Of a DNA stretch of 51,296 bases, positions 17,305 through 26,635 are shown one piece after another. The number at the start of each line of letters is the position of its first letter. Position 1 is the stretch's first letter. Position numbers and translations under genes: made by a program. The notes beneath the pieces were generated by a model. The model saw only the letters and a program-made list of their open reading frames with translations, was not told the origin of the DNA and searched no databases. This DNA is from Prevotella sp. CAG:1031 (lineage in GTDB: Bacteria; Bacteroidota; Bacteroidia; Bacteroidales; Muribaculaceae): positions 54,673 to 105,968 of the forward strand of contig HF985618.1 in assembly GCA_000431215.1 (NCBI GenBank), read 5' to 3'.

Positions 17305-18068
17305 CGGCTCTGACGGCATCGTTGCGGAAGACGATCGCATCCCTTGATTCTGTCTCGAAGCGGCGCGAATATGGCCTTTTTAAGGCTGAAGGCTTAAAGT
17401 GCGTCACCGACACCTCGCGCGGTTTTGCAATCTCAGAACTGTTTGTCTCAGGCAAATGGCGCGAAGATAATCCGGGCGTTCTTGAAAATGCTACCGTAAT
17501 CAGTGCGCGTGACATCGAGCGAATGAGTTCAATGTCGACACCGCCGGGTGTTATAGGTGTGTTCAGGATTCCGGTTTTCGAATCCCTTGGCCCTGAAAAT
17601 CTTAAAGGAAGGCTGACACTTGCCCTTGATTCTATCCGTGATCCCGGAAATCTCGGCACTATTATCAGAGTCGCCGACTGGATGGGCGTCAGCGACATTG
17701 TTTGTTCAGCCGACACGGTAGATTGTTTTTCGCCTAAAGTTGTTCAGGCGACAATGGGTAGCCTCTCGCGTGTGAAATGTCACTACCTTGACCTTCGCAA
17801 GTTGCTCGCTGCATCTCCGGTCAAAGTCTTTGGCACATTCCTTAATGGAGAGAATATATATCGTTCTCAGCTTGAAAGCAACGGTGTCATCGTTATTGGA
17901 AACGAGAGCCACGGTATATCGCCGGACATAGAGTCGGTTATTTCGCGACGGCTGACAATTCCGACATTTCCTGAAGGCGCAGACGCTGCCGAATCGCTGA
18001 ATGCGGCGGTTGCTACTTCCATAGTTCTATCTGAATTCCGAAGCAGACAATGGCAAAAAAAGAATTGA
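17301..18068 (+). CDS. TrmH/SpoU-family RNA 2'-O-methyltransferase
   Basis: A 255-residue SPOUT methyltransferase transferring methyl from S-adenosylmethionine to ribose 2'-OH in rRNA or tRNA. The N-terminal part (SVSKRREYGLFKAEGLKCV) is a substrate-binding domain of the RlmB/TsnR type. The three SpoU motifs are clear: motif 1 SIRDPGNLGTIIRVADWMG, motif 2 IVIGNESHGIS, motif 3 LTIPTFPEGADAAESLNAAVATSI. Motif 3 reads SLNAAVATSI where SLNVSVAAGI is more usual. The exact RNA target cannot be read from sequence. It overlaps the upstream gene by 4 bp and radA by 19 bp. Confidence 0.9.
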   Translation: MTALTASLRKTIASLDSVSKRREYGLFKAEGLKCVTDTSRGFAISELFVSGKWREDNPGVLENATVISARDIERMSSMSTPPGVIGVFRIPVFESLGPENLKGRLTLALDSIRDPGNLGTIIRVADWMGVSDIVCSADTVDCFSPKVVQATMGSLSRVKCHYLDLRKLLAASPVKVFGTFLNGENIYRSQLESNGVIVIGNESHGISPDIESVISRRLTIPTFPEGADAAESLNAAVATSIVLSEFRSRQWQKKN

Positions 18069-19423
18069 CAACAGCGTGGTTCTGTACTTCCTGTGGAGCT
18101 TCTTCATCGAAATGGATGGGGCGTTGTCCGCAGTGTGGGGAATGGAACACTCTTGTAGAAGAGCGTGTTACGACGAAAAGTGCATCGAAATCTATTACAG
18201 GAGTCAGCAAGCTAACATCGTCTGCGCCTGTTCCGATCTGTGATGTCGAGACCGTCGATCATCAGAGAATCAAGCTCCCGAGCAATGAGCTTAACCGCGT
18301 TCTTGGCGGCGGTCTTGTTGCCGGTTCTATGGTGCTGATCGGCGGTGAGCCGGGTATTGGAAAATCCACACTCGTATTGCAGAATGTTCTGTCGATTCGA
18401 TCGCGGCGAGTGCTGTATGTCAGTGGCGAAGAAAGTGCCCCACAGTTAAAAATGAGGGCTGATCGTATCGGACGTGCCACAGACAGCTGTCTGATAGCCT
18501 GTGAAACGTCGCTTGAGGCAATTCTTGAACATATAAATAATGTCCAGCCGGGCCTTGTTGTAATTGATTCGATTCAGACGATAGCTTCTGACGCTCTCGA
18601 GTCGGTGGCAGGCAGTGTGAGCCAAGTACGTGAATGTGCTGCTTCGTTGCTCAGGGTAGCAAAATCTACCGGGATTCCCGTAATTCTTATCGGACATATT
18701 ACCAAAGAGGGATCTCTTGCCGGTCCGAAGGTTCTGGAGCACATTGTCGACGCCGTAATTCAGTTCGAGGGTGACCGGCAGCATCTCTATCGATTATTGC
18801 GCCCGATAAAGAATCGTTTCGGATCGACTTCTGAACTCGGAATATATGAAATGTGTCAGCGCGGATTGCGCGAGGTCACTAATCCGTCAGAGGTCATGAC
18901 TTCAGGCTTTGCTGACGACTTATCGGGGATAGCAGTGGGTGTTACTATTGATGGCGTGCGGCCATTCTTGATTGAAGTTCAGGCTCTTGTCAGTTCTGCT
19001 GCATACGGAACGCCGCAGCGTTCAGTTACAGGCTTTGACGCCAAGCGGATGAATATGTTGCTGGCCGTTCTCGAAAAACGCGTCGGATTTAAGCTTGGGC
19101 AGAAGGACGTATTCCTTAATATTGCCGGAGGCTTGCGTGTAAGTGACCCCGCACTCGATCTTGCCGTTATCAGTGCCATCCTGTCGAGCAATGTCGATAT
19201 GAAAGTACCCCGACTGACAGCTATGACCGGCGAAGTAGGCCTTTCGGGAGAGATACGTCAGGTAACAAGAATCGAACAGCGTATAGCCGAGGCTGAAAAA
19301 ATGGGCTTTGAGCAAATTCTCGTGCCATCTCATAATCTGAAAGGAATTGATCTATCACGTTTCAGGTTACGAGTAACAGAAGTGTCGAAAGTTGAGGAAG
19401 CTTTCAAGGCGTTGTTCTCATAA
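18050..19423 (+). CDS. radA: DNA repair protein RadA
   Basis: A 457-residue RecA-like branch-migration helicase. The N-terminal zinc finger has Cys12, Cys15, Cys26 and Cys29 (CTSCGASSSKWMGRCPQC). Walker A is GGEPGIGKS (98-106), the RadA-specific KNRFG motif is at 254-258, and the C-terminal domain is Lon-protease-like without catalytic residues (DVFLNIAGGLRVSDPALDLA, LTGEVGLSGEIR-type segment). Length is normal. The start lies inside the end of the methyltransferase gene; starting later would remove the zinc finger, so the 19-bp overlap is real. Confidence 0.97.
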   Translation: MAKKELTTAWFCTSCGASSSKWMGRCPQCGEWNTLVEERVTTKSASKSITGVSKLTSSAPVPICDVETVDHQRIKLPSNELNRVLGGGLVAGSMVLIGGEPGIGKSTLVLQNVLSIRSRRVLYVSGEESAPQLKMRADRIGRATDSCLIACETSLEAILEHINNVQPGLVVIDSIQTIASDALESVAGSVSQVRECAASLLRVAKSTGIPVILIGHITKEGSLAGPKVLEHIVDAVIQFEGDRQHLYRLLRPIKNRFGSTSELGIYEMCQRGLREVTNPSEVMTSGFADDLSGIAVGVTIDGVRPFLIEVQALVSSAAYGTPQRSVTGFDAKRMNMLLAVLEKRVGFKLGQKDVFLNIAGGLRVSDPALDLAVISAILSSNVDMKVPRLTAMTGEVGLSGEIRQVTRIEQRIAEAEKMGFEQILVPSHNLKGIDLSRFRLRVTEVSKVEEAFKALFS

Positions 19424-19436
19424 ATTCAGATTCAAT

Positions 19437-20573
19437 ATGAAATTTTCCGATATTCCGTCTCACGACGCTGTCAAACAGCAACTGCGAAATCTTGTGGCAG
19501 ATGACCGCATCCCCCACGCGCTTCTTATCGAAGGCCCCTCGGGTATCGGAAAGTTTGCCATGGCTCGCGCGTTTGCCCAATATATTCATTGTCAGCATCG
19601 GACACCCGATGGAGAGCCTTGCGGAGTTTGTCCATCGTGCCTTCAGCATCAAAGCCTCAGCCATATTGACACTTTATTTTCTTTTCCGGTAGTCAAGACT
19701 GAACGATTCAAGGGAGATGCACCGGTATCGACAGATTTCTATGAGCAATGGAAAGAATATCTGTCTGAGAACCCTTTCATGAATTTTGCGAAGTGGGCCG
19801 ACAGTTTCGAAAAAAAGAATGCCCAGCCTGTGATATACGCATCAGAGAGCGATTCCCTTATATCTCGGCTGAGCACAACGGCCCATGCATCAAGATATAA
19901 GATTGTGTTGTTATGGCTTGCCGAACGCATGAATCCTGATTGCGCCAACAAACTTCTCAAGCTGATTGAAGAACCTCACGGCGACACCCTCTTTATTATG
20001 ACGTCAGATAACCCTGAGATGATTCTTCCGACAATTCTTTCGCGTTGCAGAAGAATGGATATGCATCGTCTCGACGATGACACAATTGCCCGTTGGCTCA
20101 TCTCAAGTCATGGCGTCAATCAGACTGATGCAACTGCATTGGCGCATATTGCCGACGGAAGCCTTACGGCAGCCCTCTCTCAATTGACAGGATCGTCTGA
20201 AGCCAATTCAAACCTTGAACTGTTTATCCGGCTCATGAGGCTTGCATATCAGAGAAAGGTTGCCGAGTTACGCCGATGGGCGTCAGATGTCAATGCTCTT
20301 GGCCGAGAGGGGGAGCTTCGGTTCTATGACTATTGTCAGAGGCTTCTCCGTGAGAACTTCATATTTAATTTCAGAGTTCCGCAGATACAGTATATGACAC
20401 GGACTGAAACTGATTTCAGCCGCAACTTTGCCCGCTTTATCAACGAGAACAATGTCGAGCAGCTTGTCGAGGTTTTCAACAAGGCAGCTGTCGACGTTGC
20501 CGGAAACGGTAACGGGAAAATTGTAAATTTCGATCTCGCAATCTGCGTAATTCTGCTTTTAAAGAACTCATGA
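19437..20573 (+). CDS. holB: DNA polymerase III delta'-type clamp-loader subunit
   Basis: A 378-residue AAA+ clamp-loader protein. Starting at ATG 19437 (MKFSDIPSHDAVKQQLRNLV) gives the standard N-terminus; the open frame upstream is in the radA end. The P-loop region GPSGIGKF (33-40) is present, and a C4 zinc module (Cys52, Cys62, Cys65, Cys68) follows, as in DnaX/HolB. SRC motif appears as LSRCRRMD. It loads the beta clamp with DnaX and HolA. Bacterial delta' is often poor in ATPase activity; here the last P-loop residue is Phe in place of Ser/Thr (GKF), which agrees with a non-hydrolysing delta'. It lies 13 bp after radA and overlaps the nuclease gene by 4 bp. Confidence 0.88.
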   Translation: MKFSDIPSHDAVKQQLRNLVADDRIPHALLIEGPSGIGKFAMARAFAQYIHCQHRTPDGEPCGVCPSCLQHQSLSHIDTLFSFPVVKTERFKGDAPVSTDFYEQWKEYLSENPFMNFAKWADSFEKKNAQPVIYASESDSLISRLSTTAHASRYKIVLLWLAERMNPDCANKLLKLIEEPHGDTLFIMTSDNPEMILPTILSRCRRMDMHRLDDDTIARWLISSHGVNQTDATALAHIADGSLTAALSQLTGSSEANSNLELFIRLMRLAYQRKVAELRRWASDVNALGREGELRFYDYCQRLLRENFIFNFRVPQIQYMTRTETDFSRNFARFINENNVEQLVEVFNKAAVDVAGNGNGKIVNFDLAICVILLLKNS

Positions 20574-23503
20574 CAGAGTTGAACGAAGAGAATTTTTTTC
20601 TGCGGCGTGTAGCAGAGGTACTGATGGCCCATGACGGTTCTAAGCTACACCGATTCTGTATTATTGTTCCTTCGCGACAGGCAGGCGACTGGTTTCTGCG
20701 TCATCTGAGAAAGCTCGCGAGACGTCCGGGACTAACACCATTGGTCATTACTCTTCCCGAATTGTTTGAGGATATGTCCGGGTTGTGTCGGGCCGATTCT
20801 CTTGAGTCTCTTTTTCTGCTTTATGAAGAGTATCGGAAACTTACCGCAGCTGTGGAGCCGTTTGACCGTTTCCGTTTCTGGGGGGAAATGATTCTCAATG
20901 ATTTCGATGAGATTGACAGATTTAATGTCGACTCTCGCGATCTGTTCACGAATGTCAAGCGTCTTCGTGAGATTGCCACTGACTATCTTACCGACGGCCA
21001 ACGTAAGGCGATATCTTTTTATTGGCCTTCGGCTGCCCGCGATCTTCAGCCTGTATCCGACAGGATGTGGCTCCATTTGTATCCCGATGGTGATTCGTCG
21101 TTCAAACGTCTGTGGGAGATTCTCTCTCCGTTGTATGCCGGGTTTCAGAAGAGACTACGGAATCTGGGAGCGGCCACCTATGGAATGTTTCTGCGCGATG
21201 CCTTGCGCCGTGTCACAGCTGAAGGAGAGTCGTGCCTGAAATTTGATCGCTATGTCTTTATAGGGTTCGATATGCTCGCCACAAACGAGGTGGCTTTTAT
21301 GAGCATTCTTCAGAATCTTGGCAGAGCTGATTTTTATTGGAAAGTCAATTCCCCGGTTTTCAGGAATCCGGACAGCCATGCCGCCCATTATGTCAGACAC
21401 TTTGTAGATATTTTCCCTTCACGATATGAACTTGTCGAAGATGAAATTACGACTTTCCCTGAGATTGAAATTGTCGGGTGCGCATCAAGGGATGCACAAG
21501 CGCGAATGGCAGCCCAGTGTTTGGCGAAATGGAACGTAGATTCTGATGACGGATGCGACACGGCACTCGTTCTTACCGATACAGCTATGCTTTCGCCCGT
21601 TGTCGATTCAGTTGGAAGTGCCTATCCGATGAGTATAAACGTCGGGGTTTCACTTCGCGATACGCCGATAGCGAATCTAATGCGCTGCATCACGCGCCTT
21701 CATACCCATTCGCGTTTAAATGCCGAAGGAATTCCGGCGTTTTTTCGAGAAGATATCAGACTTCTCGCCGCTGGCTCGCTTCTTCAGGCTGTTGAACCTG
21801 AAGGATGCCGGAAATTACTCGCTTTTGTTGCCAATAGCCGTAGTTTCGCACTGGCTTCTTCTGAAATCAATGAAGCCGTTCCTGAGTTATCAAAGCTGTT
21901 TGTTCATCTTAAAGACAACGATTTTGACGCCATATTCAAATATCTCGAAGAGCTCGTCGCATTTCTGACAGAGCGGTGCGTGCATATTGACGGTGCATTT
22001 AGAGACAGACTATATCTCGAATCGCTTGACAGGTCTCTGAAACGTCTTAAATCGTCGCTTTCACGTTATAATATCGATGTCCGTGAGACAACAGCGCTAT
22101 ATATGCTCGAGCGTCTGACCCTTCGTGAAACTGTCAGCTTGCGTGGCAAGCGGCTTGAGGGTGTCCAGATTTTGGGAATCGGCGATACGCGGGCATTGGA
22201 TTTTAATAATGTAGCGATTCTGACAATGAACGAAAAGGTTTTTCCTCGCAGAGGTAGCCGTAAATCGTTTATCCCCGACGTTATCCGTAAGAGTTTCGGA
22301 CTTCCCCCTTCGCGGACTGACGAGAATCGAGCAGCATATCTTTTCTATTCGCTTATAGCGAGAGCACGCCGGGTTTCAATATATTACGACACTCGCAAGG
22401 GACGTAGCGGAGGCGATGCCTCGCGCTACATCCTACAGCTCCTTTATCTGGCAAATCCCGATAAATTGCGTTTCGTTCGAGGCAGCTTCAAGCCTGAGTC
22501 GTTCTCCACAGACCTTATTTCAGTTTCAAAAAAGTCGCCGGAAATTATCGATGCATTGAACAGTTATAGAATGCTTGAGCCAAACGATCCGCAAGCAAGG
22601 TTTCTCTCGGCATCAGCGTTAAACACCTATATCGGGTGCCAGCTTAAGTTCTACCTTGAAAATATATGTGGTTTATATCAGGAAGAATTCCGAGAGAACT
22701 ATGTTGATGCGGGGATGTACGGATCGATAGTGCATCGTGCCTTTGAGCTCCTATATAATGAAGCGCGCGGAAATCGGAAGTCAGTTACCGTCGATTCAGC
22801 TCTTATTGACAGATGGCTCGACCCATCCATGCGAAAGATTGACAAAGCTCTTGAGGATGCCTTAAGAGAGTTGTATTACAACAGCGACGATGTATCGAAG
22901 AAAGTGCAACGAGGTGAGACAATGATGCTGATGACGGTAATGCGCAAGATCTTAAAGAATGTGCTGATTGCCGAACGAGCGTCTGCCCCCTTTGAATTTA
23001 TCTGCGCTGAGAAACTTGTTAAACACCGCTGGACGCTGAACGATGATATTTCCGTCAATATAAAAATGTTTATTGACCGCATTGACAGACGAAACGGACA
23101 TCTGGTTTTTGTTGACTATAAAACCGGTGATGAGTCTCTGTCGTTTGATTCCGTCGGTGAGTTGTTCGACAATTCAGGTAAGAAGCGACCGAAAGGAATT
23201 ATGCAGTTGCTGTTATATTCATCTGTCTATTCTCAGTTCAGACCTTCGGAATGCGACAATGGCATTGAGCCGCAACTCTACAGGTTGCGCAGCTTCAGCA
23301 GACCCGCGCTCGAGCCAATCACTTATAATGGTTCACCTTTGACTGACACACGGCCGCTCTTAGAAGAATTCAATGCCGAAATGTCGAAAGTGATTGAGGA
23401 ATTATTTGACCTTGATGTACCGTTCCGTCAGTCAGAAACTGATAAGGAATGTAAGTTTTGCTCCTTTAAGCAGCTCTGCAACCGTAATCCCCGACAATAC
23501 TGA
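20570..23503 (+). CDS. AddB-like PD-(D/E)XK nuclease with Fe-S cluster cysteines
   Basis: A 977-residue protein whose C-terminal quarter is a RecB-type nuclease: conserved His722 in GSIVHRAFE, the catalytic Asp849-x-Lys851 in FVDYKTGD, and four cysteines placed for a 4Fe-4S staple (Cys690 in IGCQLKFYL, then Cys961, Cys964, Cys970 in ECKFCSFKQLC). The rest resembles an inactivated UvrD-type helicase as in AddB; the N-terminal segment CIIVPSRQAGDWFLRHL takes the place of a P-loop and has no GKT. AddB works with AddA in double-strand break resection, but no AddA-like helicase gene adjoins: the next gene is hemW. It overlaps holB by 4 bp. Confidence 0.88.
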   Translation: MTELNEENFFLRRVAEVLMAHDGSKLHRFCIIVPSRQAGDWFLRHLRKLARRPGLTPLVITLPELFEDMSGLCRADSLESLFLLYEEYRKLTAAVEPFDRFRFWGEMILNDFDEIDRFNVDSRDLFTNVKRLREIATDYLTDGQRKAISFYWPSAARDLQPVSDRMWLHLYPDGDSSFKRLWEILSPLYAGFQKRLRNLGAATYGMFLRDALRRVTAEGESCLKFDRYVFIGFDMLATNEVAFMSILQNLGRADFYWKVNSPVFRNPDSHAAHYVRHFVDIFPSRYELVEDEITTFPEIEIVGCASRDAQARMAAQCLAKWNVDSDDGCDTALVLTDTAMLSPVVDSVGSAYPMSINVGVSLRDTPIANLMRCITRLHTHSRLNAEGIPAFFREDIRLLAAGSLLQAVEPEGCRKLLAFVANSRSFALASSEINEAVPELSKLFVHLKDNDFDAIFKYLEELVAFLTERCVHIDGAFRDRLYLESLDRSLKRLKSSLSRYNIDVRETTALYMLERLTLRETVSLRGKRLEGVQILGIGDTRALDFNNVAILTMNEKVFPRRGSRKSFIPDVIRKSFGLPPSRTDENRAAYLFYSLIARARRVSIYYDTRKGRSGGDASRYILQLLYLANPDKLRFVRGSFKPESFSTDLISVSKKSPEIIDALNSYRMLEPNDPQARFLSASALNTYIGCQLKFYLENICGLYQEEFRENYVDAGMYGSIVHRAFELLYNEARGNRKSVTVDSALIDRWLDPSMRKIDKALEDALRELYYNSDDVSKKVQRGETMMLMTVMRKILKNVLIAERASAPFEFICAEKLVKHRWTLNDDISVNIKMFIDRIDRRNGHLVFVDYKTGDESLSFDSVGELFDNSGKKRPKGIMQLLLYSSVYSQFRPSECDNGIEPQLYRLRSFSRPALEPITYNGSPLTDTRPLLEEFNAEMSKVIEELFDLDVPFRQSETDKECKFCSFKQLCNRNPRQY

Positions 23504-23504
23504 T

Positions 23505-24593
23505 ATGGCAGGTCTGTATGTGCATATCCCTTTGTGTGCTTCAAAATGTTTTTATTGCGACTTTTACTCAGGGCCGTTTTCTTCCCGTTCTCATGAGCTT
23601 GTCGATGCTATCATGACTGAGTGGAAACTTAGGTCTGCTCTTCTATCTGAAAACATAGAGACTCTTTATATAGGTGGTGGTACCCCCTCCCAGCTCCCCA
23701 TCGAAGAGTTGTCGCGTTTGTTGGACGCCCTACCCTCGCCTTCGGAGATAACAGTGGAGGTCAATCCCGAGGATGTTGATGAAAATTATATCAGAGGGCT
23801 TGTCAATGTAGGCGTGAACAGAATAAGTATGGGGGTTCAGTCGTTATGTGACGACGAGCTAAGGGCCGTGGGCCGACGTCATACTGCCGCCAGGGCTATG
23901 GAGGCTTATGCGATAATTCGAGGCGAGGGAATCGATAATATTTCGTTGGATCTCATATACGGACTTCCCGGCCAGACGCTTGATAGCTGGCGACGCTCTC
24001 TTGAAGGGGTAATATCGCTCGGGCCGGAGCATCTGTCAGCATATATGTTGTCATGGGAGCCCGGGACAAAACTTTGGGCGATGCGGAAAGCCGGTAGAAT
24101 ATCCGAGTCATCAGACGAGCTTCTTGTAGAGATGTATATCGCATTGTGCTCGTTAGCAAGTAGCTCCGGCTATGAGCATTATGAGATATCGAATTTTGCA
24201 TTACCCGGAAAGAAGTCGCGACACAATTCATCGTACTGGGATATGACGCCATATCTTGGACTCGGGCCGGGAGCATTCAGCTATATCGATGTAAAGCGTG
24301 GCTCTAATGCGGCATCTTTGAAGGATTATCTCAATGCAAAAGGCATTGGAACATATTCCGAAGAAGAGCAAAAACCTACTGATTTAGTCAACGATATGAT
24401 ATTTACGGCTTTGAGGACCTCAAAAGGTCTGACAACTTCGAAGCTTGGCGATTATGAGGACAGCTTTATGAAGGCTGCTGAACCGCTGCTGGCGAACGGG
24501 CAGCTCGTCAGGACTTCAGATGGTGCTCTGCGTCTGACGGAGCAGGCATGGCTGATAGCCGATCCGTTGATTGCCCGCCTGCTTGTCGGCTGA
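23505..24593 (+). CDS. hemW: Radical SAM HemW-like protein (coproporphyrinogen III oxidase-like)
   Basis: A 362-residue radical SAM protein starting at ATG 23505 (MAGLYVHIPLCASKC). The CxxxCxxC motif is Cys11-Cys15-Cys18, followed by DF as in HemW instead of the fourth cysteine pattern of HemN. Further HemW segments are IGGGTPSQLP, EVNPEDV, RISMGVQSL, DLIYGLPGQT and the C-terminal GLGPGAFSY region. HemW is thought to be a heme chaperone rather than an oxidase. The longer frame upstream overlaps the nuclease end and is not needed. It ends the operon, and its stop is 6 bp from the convergent stop of the acyl-CoA synthetase-like gene. Confidence 0.92.
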   Translation: MAGLYVHIPLCASKCFYCDFYSGPFSSRSHELVDAIMTEWKLRSALLSENIETLYIGGGTPSQLPIEELSRLLDALPSPSEITVEVNPEDVDENYIRGLVNVGVNRISMGVQSLCDDELRAVGRRHTAARAMEAYAIIRGEGIDNISLDLIYGLPGQTLDSWRRSLEGVISLGPEHLSAYMLSWEPGTKLWAMRKAGRISESSDELLVEMYIALCSLASSSGYEHYEISNFALPGKKSRHNSSYWDMTPYLGLGPGAFSYIDVKRGSNAASLKDYLNAKGIGTYSEEEQKPTDLVNDMIFTALRTSKGLTTSKLGDYEDSFMKAAEPLLANGQLVRTSDGALRLTEQAWLIADPLIARLLVG

Positions 24594-24599
24594 ACGCTG

Positions 24600-26258
24600 T
24601 CAAGAATGTTGATACAGGTAACGTTTGATAGAACGCTTGGGCGTTTTTTCAAATTCCTCATCCATTATTCTGAAAGTTGAAACGTGGCTGTAGCTCGGGA
24701 TCTCACGGTTGAGCTGCGATATGTTTTCGCGCATTGTGGCGTCGATCGCCGTTTCATCCAGTCCCATAGCCTGTGCAGCGTCATAGTCGGGATAAATCAG
24801 AGCTACGAGACGGCCTTTTTCTTCGACAATCAAAGACTCTCCCACAAGCGCCATATTGTTCAGCGTGTGTTCGATCTCTTCGGGATAGATATTCTGACCG
24901 GATGGGCCGAGAATCATGTTTTTATTTCGGCCGCGAATATATATGAACCCGTCGTTATCGACTGTGCATATATCTCCTGTCGACATCCATCCGTCGCGCA
25001 TTACGGCAGCTGTTGCATCGGGATTCTTATAATAGCCGGCCATAACATTCTCGCCTTTCACCCATAACACACCGGGTATTCTGCTCGGATCAGGAGAGTC
25101 AACTCGGATTGACATTCTGTCGACAGTCTGTCCGCAGCTTCCAATTCGCGCCTCGCTCCACGAAGAATAACTTATAAGCGGGGCACACTCGGTCATTCCA
25201 TAACCTATAGTGTAAGGGAAGCCTATCTTTTTCATAAACTTCTCAACTTCGGGATTGACGGCTGCGCCTCCGAGAATAATCTCGTGGAGATTGCCTCCGA
25301 AACTCGCCTGAAGTTTATTCTTGATTTTAGCGAGAAGTCTGTCGTCGACGTAAGGCACTCTCAGCAGCAGTTTCATAAGAGGCTTCTCGAGCAGTGGATA
25401 AACCCTTGTGCGGATAATTTTCTCTATAATGAGCGGAACTGCGACAATCAGTTTGGGCCTGACTTTTTCGAATGCCGCGGTTATTACCCGTGGAGATGGC
25501 ACACGGGTGAGAAAATTCAGATTGGCACCAACGGAGAATCCATAGACTACATCAACCATCAGACCATACATATGTGCCATCGGCAACATACTCACGATAC
25601 CGTCGCCCGGCTCTAACATGCCAAGGTTGTCAAGACAATACTGAAGATTGCTACGCAGATTGCCGAACGTCAGCATAACACCTTTTGAAAAACCTGTTGA
25701 ACCTGATGTATAGCTTATAAGGGCAACCTCTTCAGGGCTGTCGGCATGATATTTTACATTGTCGGGAGTGAATCGTTCGGGATAGGCATGGCCGAACATT
25801 TCGTTGAGATGGCTTCGTGCGTAGTCAAGCTTATCGTCGCGTGAGAATAGCAATGCGAAATCGTTGACAGCCAAAACTCCTGCGAGAGCTTGCATTGATT
25901 CAGGATCGAGGTCGTCCCAAATGCCGCGGTCGACAAAAAACAGGCGTGCGTCGCTATGATTCACAAGATGGTGAACAGTATCGGCTTTGAATTCATGAAG
26001 GATAGGCACGATGACAGCACCATAGCTCAACGCCGCGAAAAAAGTAACTGCCCATGCAGCGGAATTACGGCCGCAAAGTGCAATTTTGTCACCGGGCGCA
26101 ATACCTATGTGATTGAACAGTAGATGGAGCTTGGCTATTTTCCTGGCAACATCCTTATATTGATATGAGGCTCCGTCGAAATCTGTGAGGGCCATTCGAT
26201 CCCAGTTTTTACGGACGGATTCAGAGAAGTAATCGTTAAGATGTATGCGGGTCATCAT
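24600..26258 (-). CDS. AMP-forming acyl-CoA synthetase / long-chain fatty acid ligase-like
   Basis: A 552-residue adenylate-forming enzyme of the ANL superfamily: P-loop YTSGSTGFSKGV, the GYGMTECAPLISYS motif, the STGDICTVDNDGFIYIRGRNKNM hinge region and the C-terminal PEEIE segment. It probably activates a fatty acid to acyl-AMP and then acyl-CoA. The catalytic Lys near the C-terminus fits the KTPKRSIKRYLY segment. Substrate cannot be read from sequence. It starts with two in-frame ATGs (26258 and 26255). It is monocistronic: convergent with hemW and divergent from nrdD, with a palindrome lying over its promoter. Confidence 0.9.
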   Translation of the reverse strand: MMTRIHLNDYFSESVRKNWDRMALTDFDGASYQYKDVARKIAKLHLLFNHIGIAPGDKIALCGRNSAAWAVTFFAALSYGAVIVPILHEFKADTVHHLVNHSDARLFFVDRGIWDDLDPESMQALAGVLAVNDFALLFSRDDKLDYARSHLNEMFGHAYPERFTPDNVKYHADSPEEVALISYTSGSTGFSKGVMLTFGNLRSNLQYCLDNLGMLEPGDGIVSMLPMAHMYGLMVDVVYGFSVGANLNFLTRVPSPRVITAAFEKVRPKLIVAVPLIIEKIIRTRVYPLLEKPLMKLLLRVPYVDDRLLAKIKNKLQASFGGNLHEIILGGAAVNPEVEKFMKKIGFPYTIGYGMTECAPLISYSSWSEARIGSCGQTVDRMSIRVDSPDPSRIPGVLWVKGENVMAGYYKNPDATAAVMRDGWMSTGDICTVDNDGFIYIRGRNKNMILGPSGQNIYPEEIEHTLNNMALVGESLIVEEKGRLVALIYPDYDAAQAMGLDETAIDATMRENISQLNREIPSYSHVSTFRIMDEEFEKTPKRSIKRYLYQHS

Positions 26259-26280
26259 TATTAGGTTTGTTTTAACGACG

Positions 26281-26312
26281 CAAAATTACACATTTTCAGC
26301 CAAAATGTGTAA
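26281..26312 (-). promoter_or_regulatory. Promoter -7 box and overlapping perfect inverted repeat upstream of the ligase
   Basis: CAAAATTA at 26281-26288 reads TAATTTTG on the minus strand, a match to TAnnTTTG placed 23 bp before the ligase ATG. A perfect dyad with 11-bp arms (TTACACATTTT, 26286-26296; AAAATGTGTAA, 26302-26312) and a 5-bp spacer overlaps its upstream edge and fills the spacer between -7 and -33. This is the position expected of a repressor operator. Which regulator would bind is unknown; none is encoded nearby. Confidence 0.6.
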
Positions 26313-26546
26313 TCGCGATTTCTTAAGAAACGTAAACCGGCCTTACGCCGATAGGATATGTTGATGATGTCTTGCCACATTATTATTTGCTGCCGCATAA
26401 CAATTTGATAATCCATAAATATGAATTTATGGACAAGGTTTTCAAAAACTAAAATTTAACCCATTAATATACAGTTTGTTTAGTATAATACGTGCTGCGT
26501 AATGTTTCCAAAAATATATATTTAATTGAATTTATAATCATAATAT

Positions 26547-26577
26547 TTTGCCGAATTGTTGAATCTTACTACCTTTG
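26547..26577 (+). promoter_or_regulatory. Promoter of nrdDG (Bacteroidetes type)
   Basis: TTTG (26547-26550), 19 bp, TACCTTTG (26570-26577): a perfect fit to the consensus. Transcription should begin about 26583, giving a leader of some 50 nt. Confidence 0.85.
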
Positions 26578-26635
26578 TCCATGTCAATAATTCGATATAT
26601 TCATAGAGAAATCCACTCCAAATTAAGCGTAGATA

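Larger units (their letters stand above)
26259..26635. other. 377-bp intergenic region between the ligase and nrdD
   Basis: AT-rich, no coding potential seen. From left to right it holds the ligase promoter with the 11-bp dyad, then two short palindromes directly after it, AATCGCGATT (26311-26320) and TTTCTTAAGAAA (26319-26330), then an 8-bp dyad CCATAAAT/ATTTATGG with a 4-bp spacer (26413-26432), and finally the nrdD promoter. I recognise no NrdR box, tRNA or riboswitch. Confidence 0.6.
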
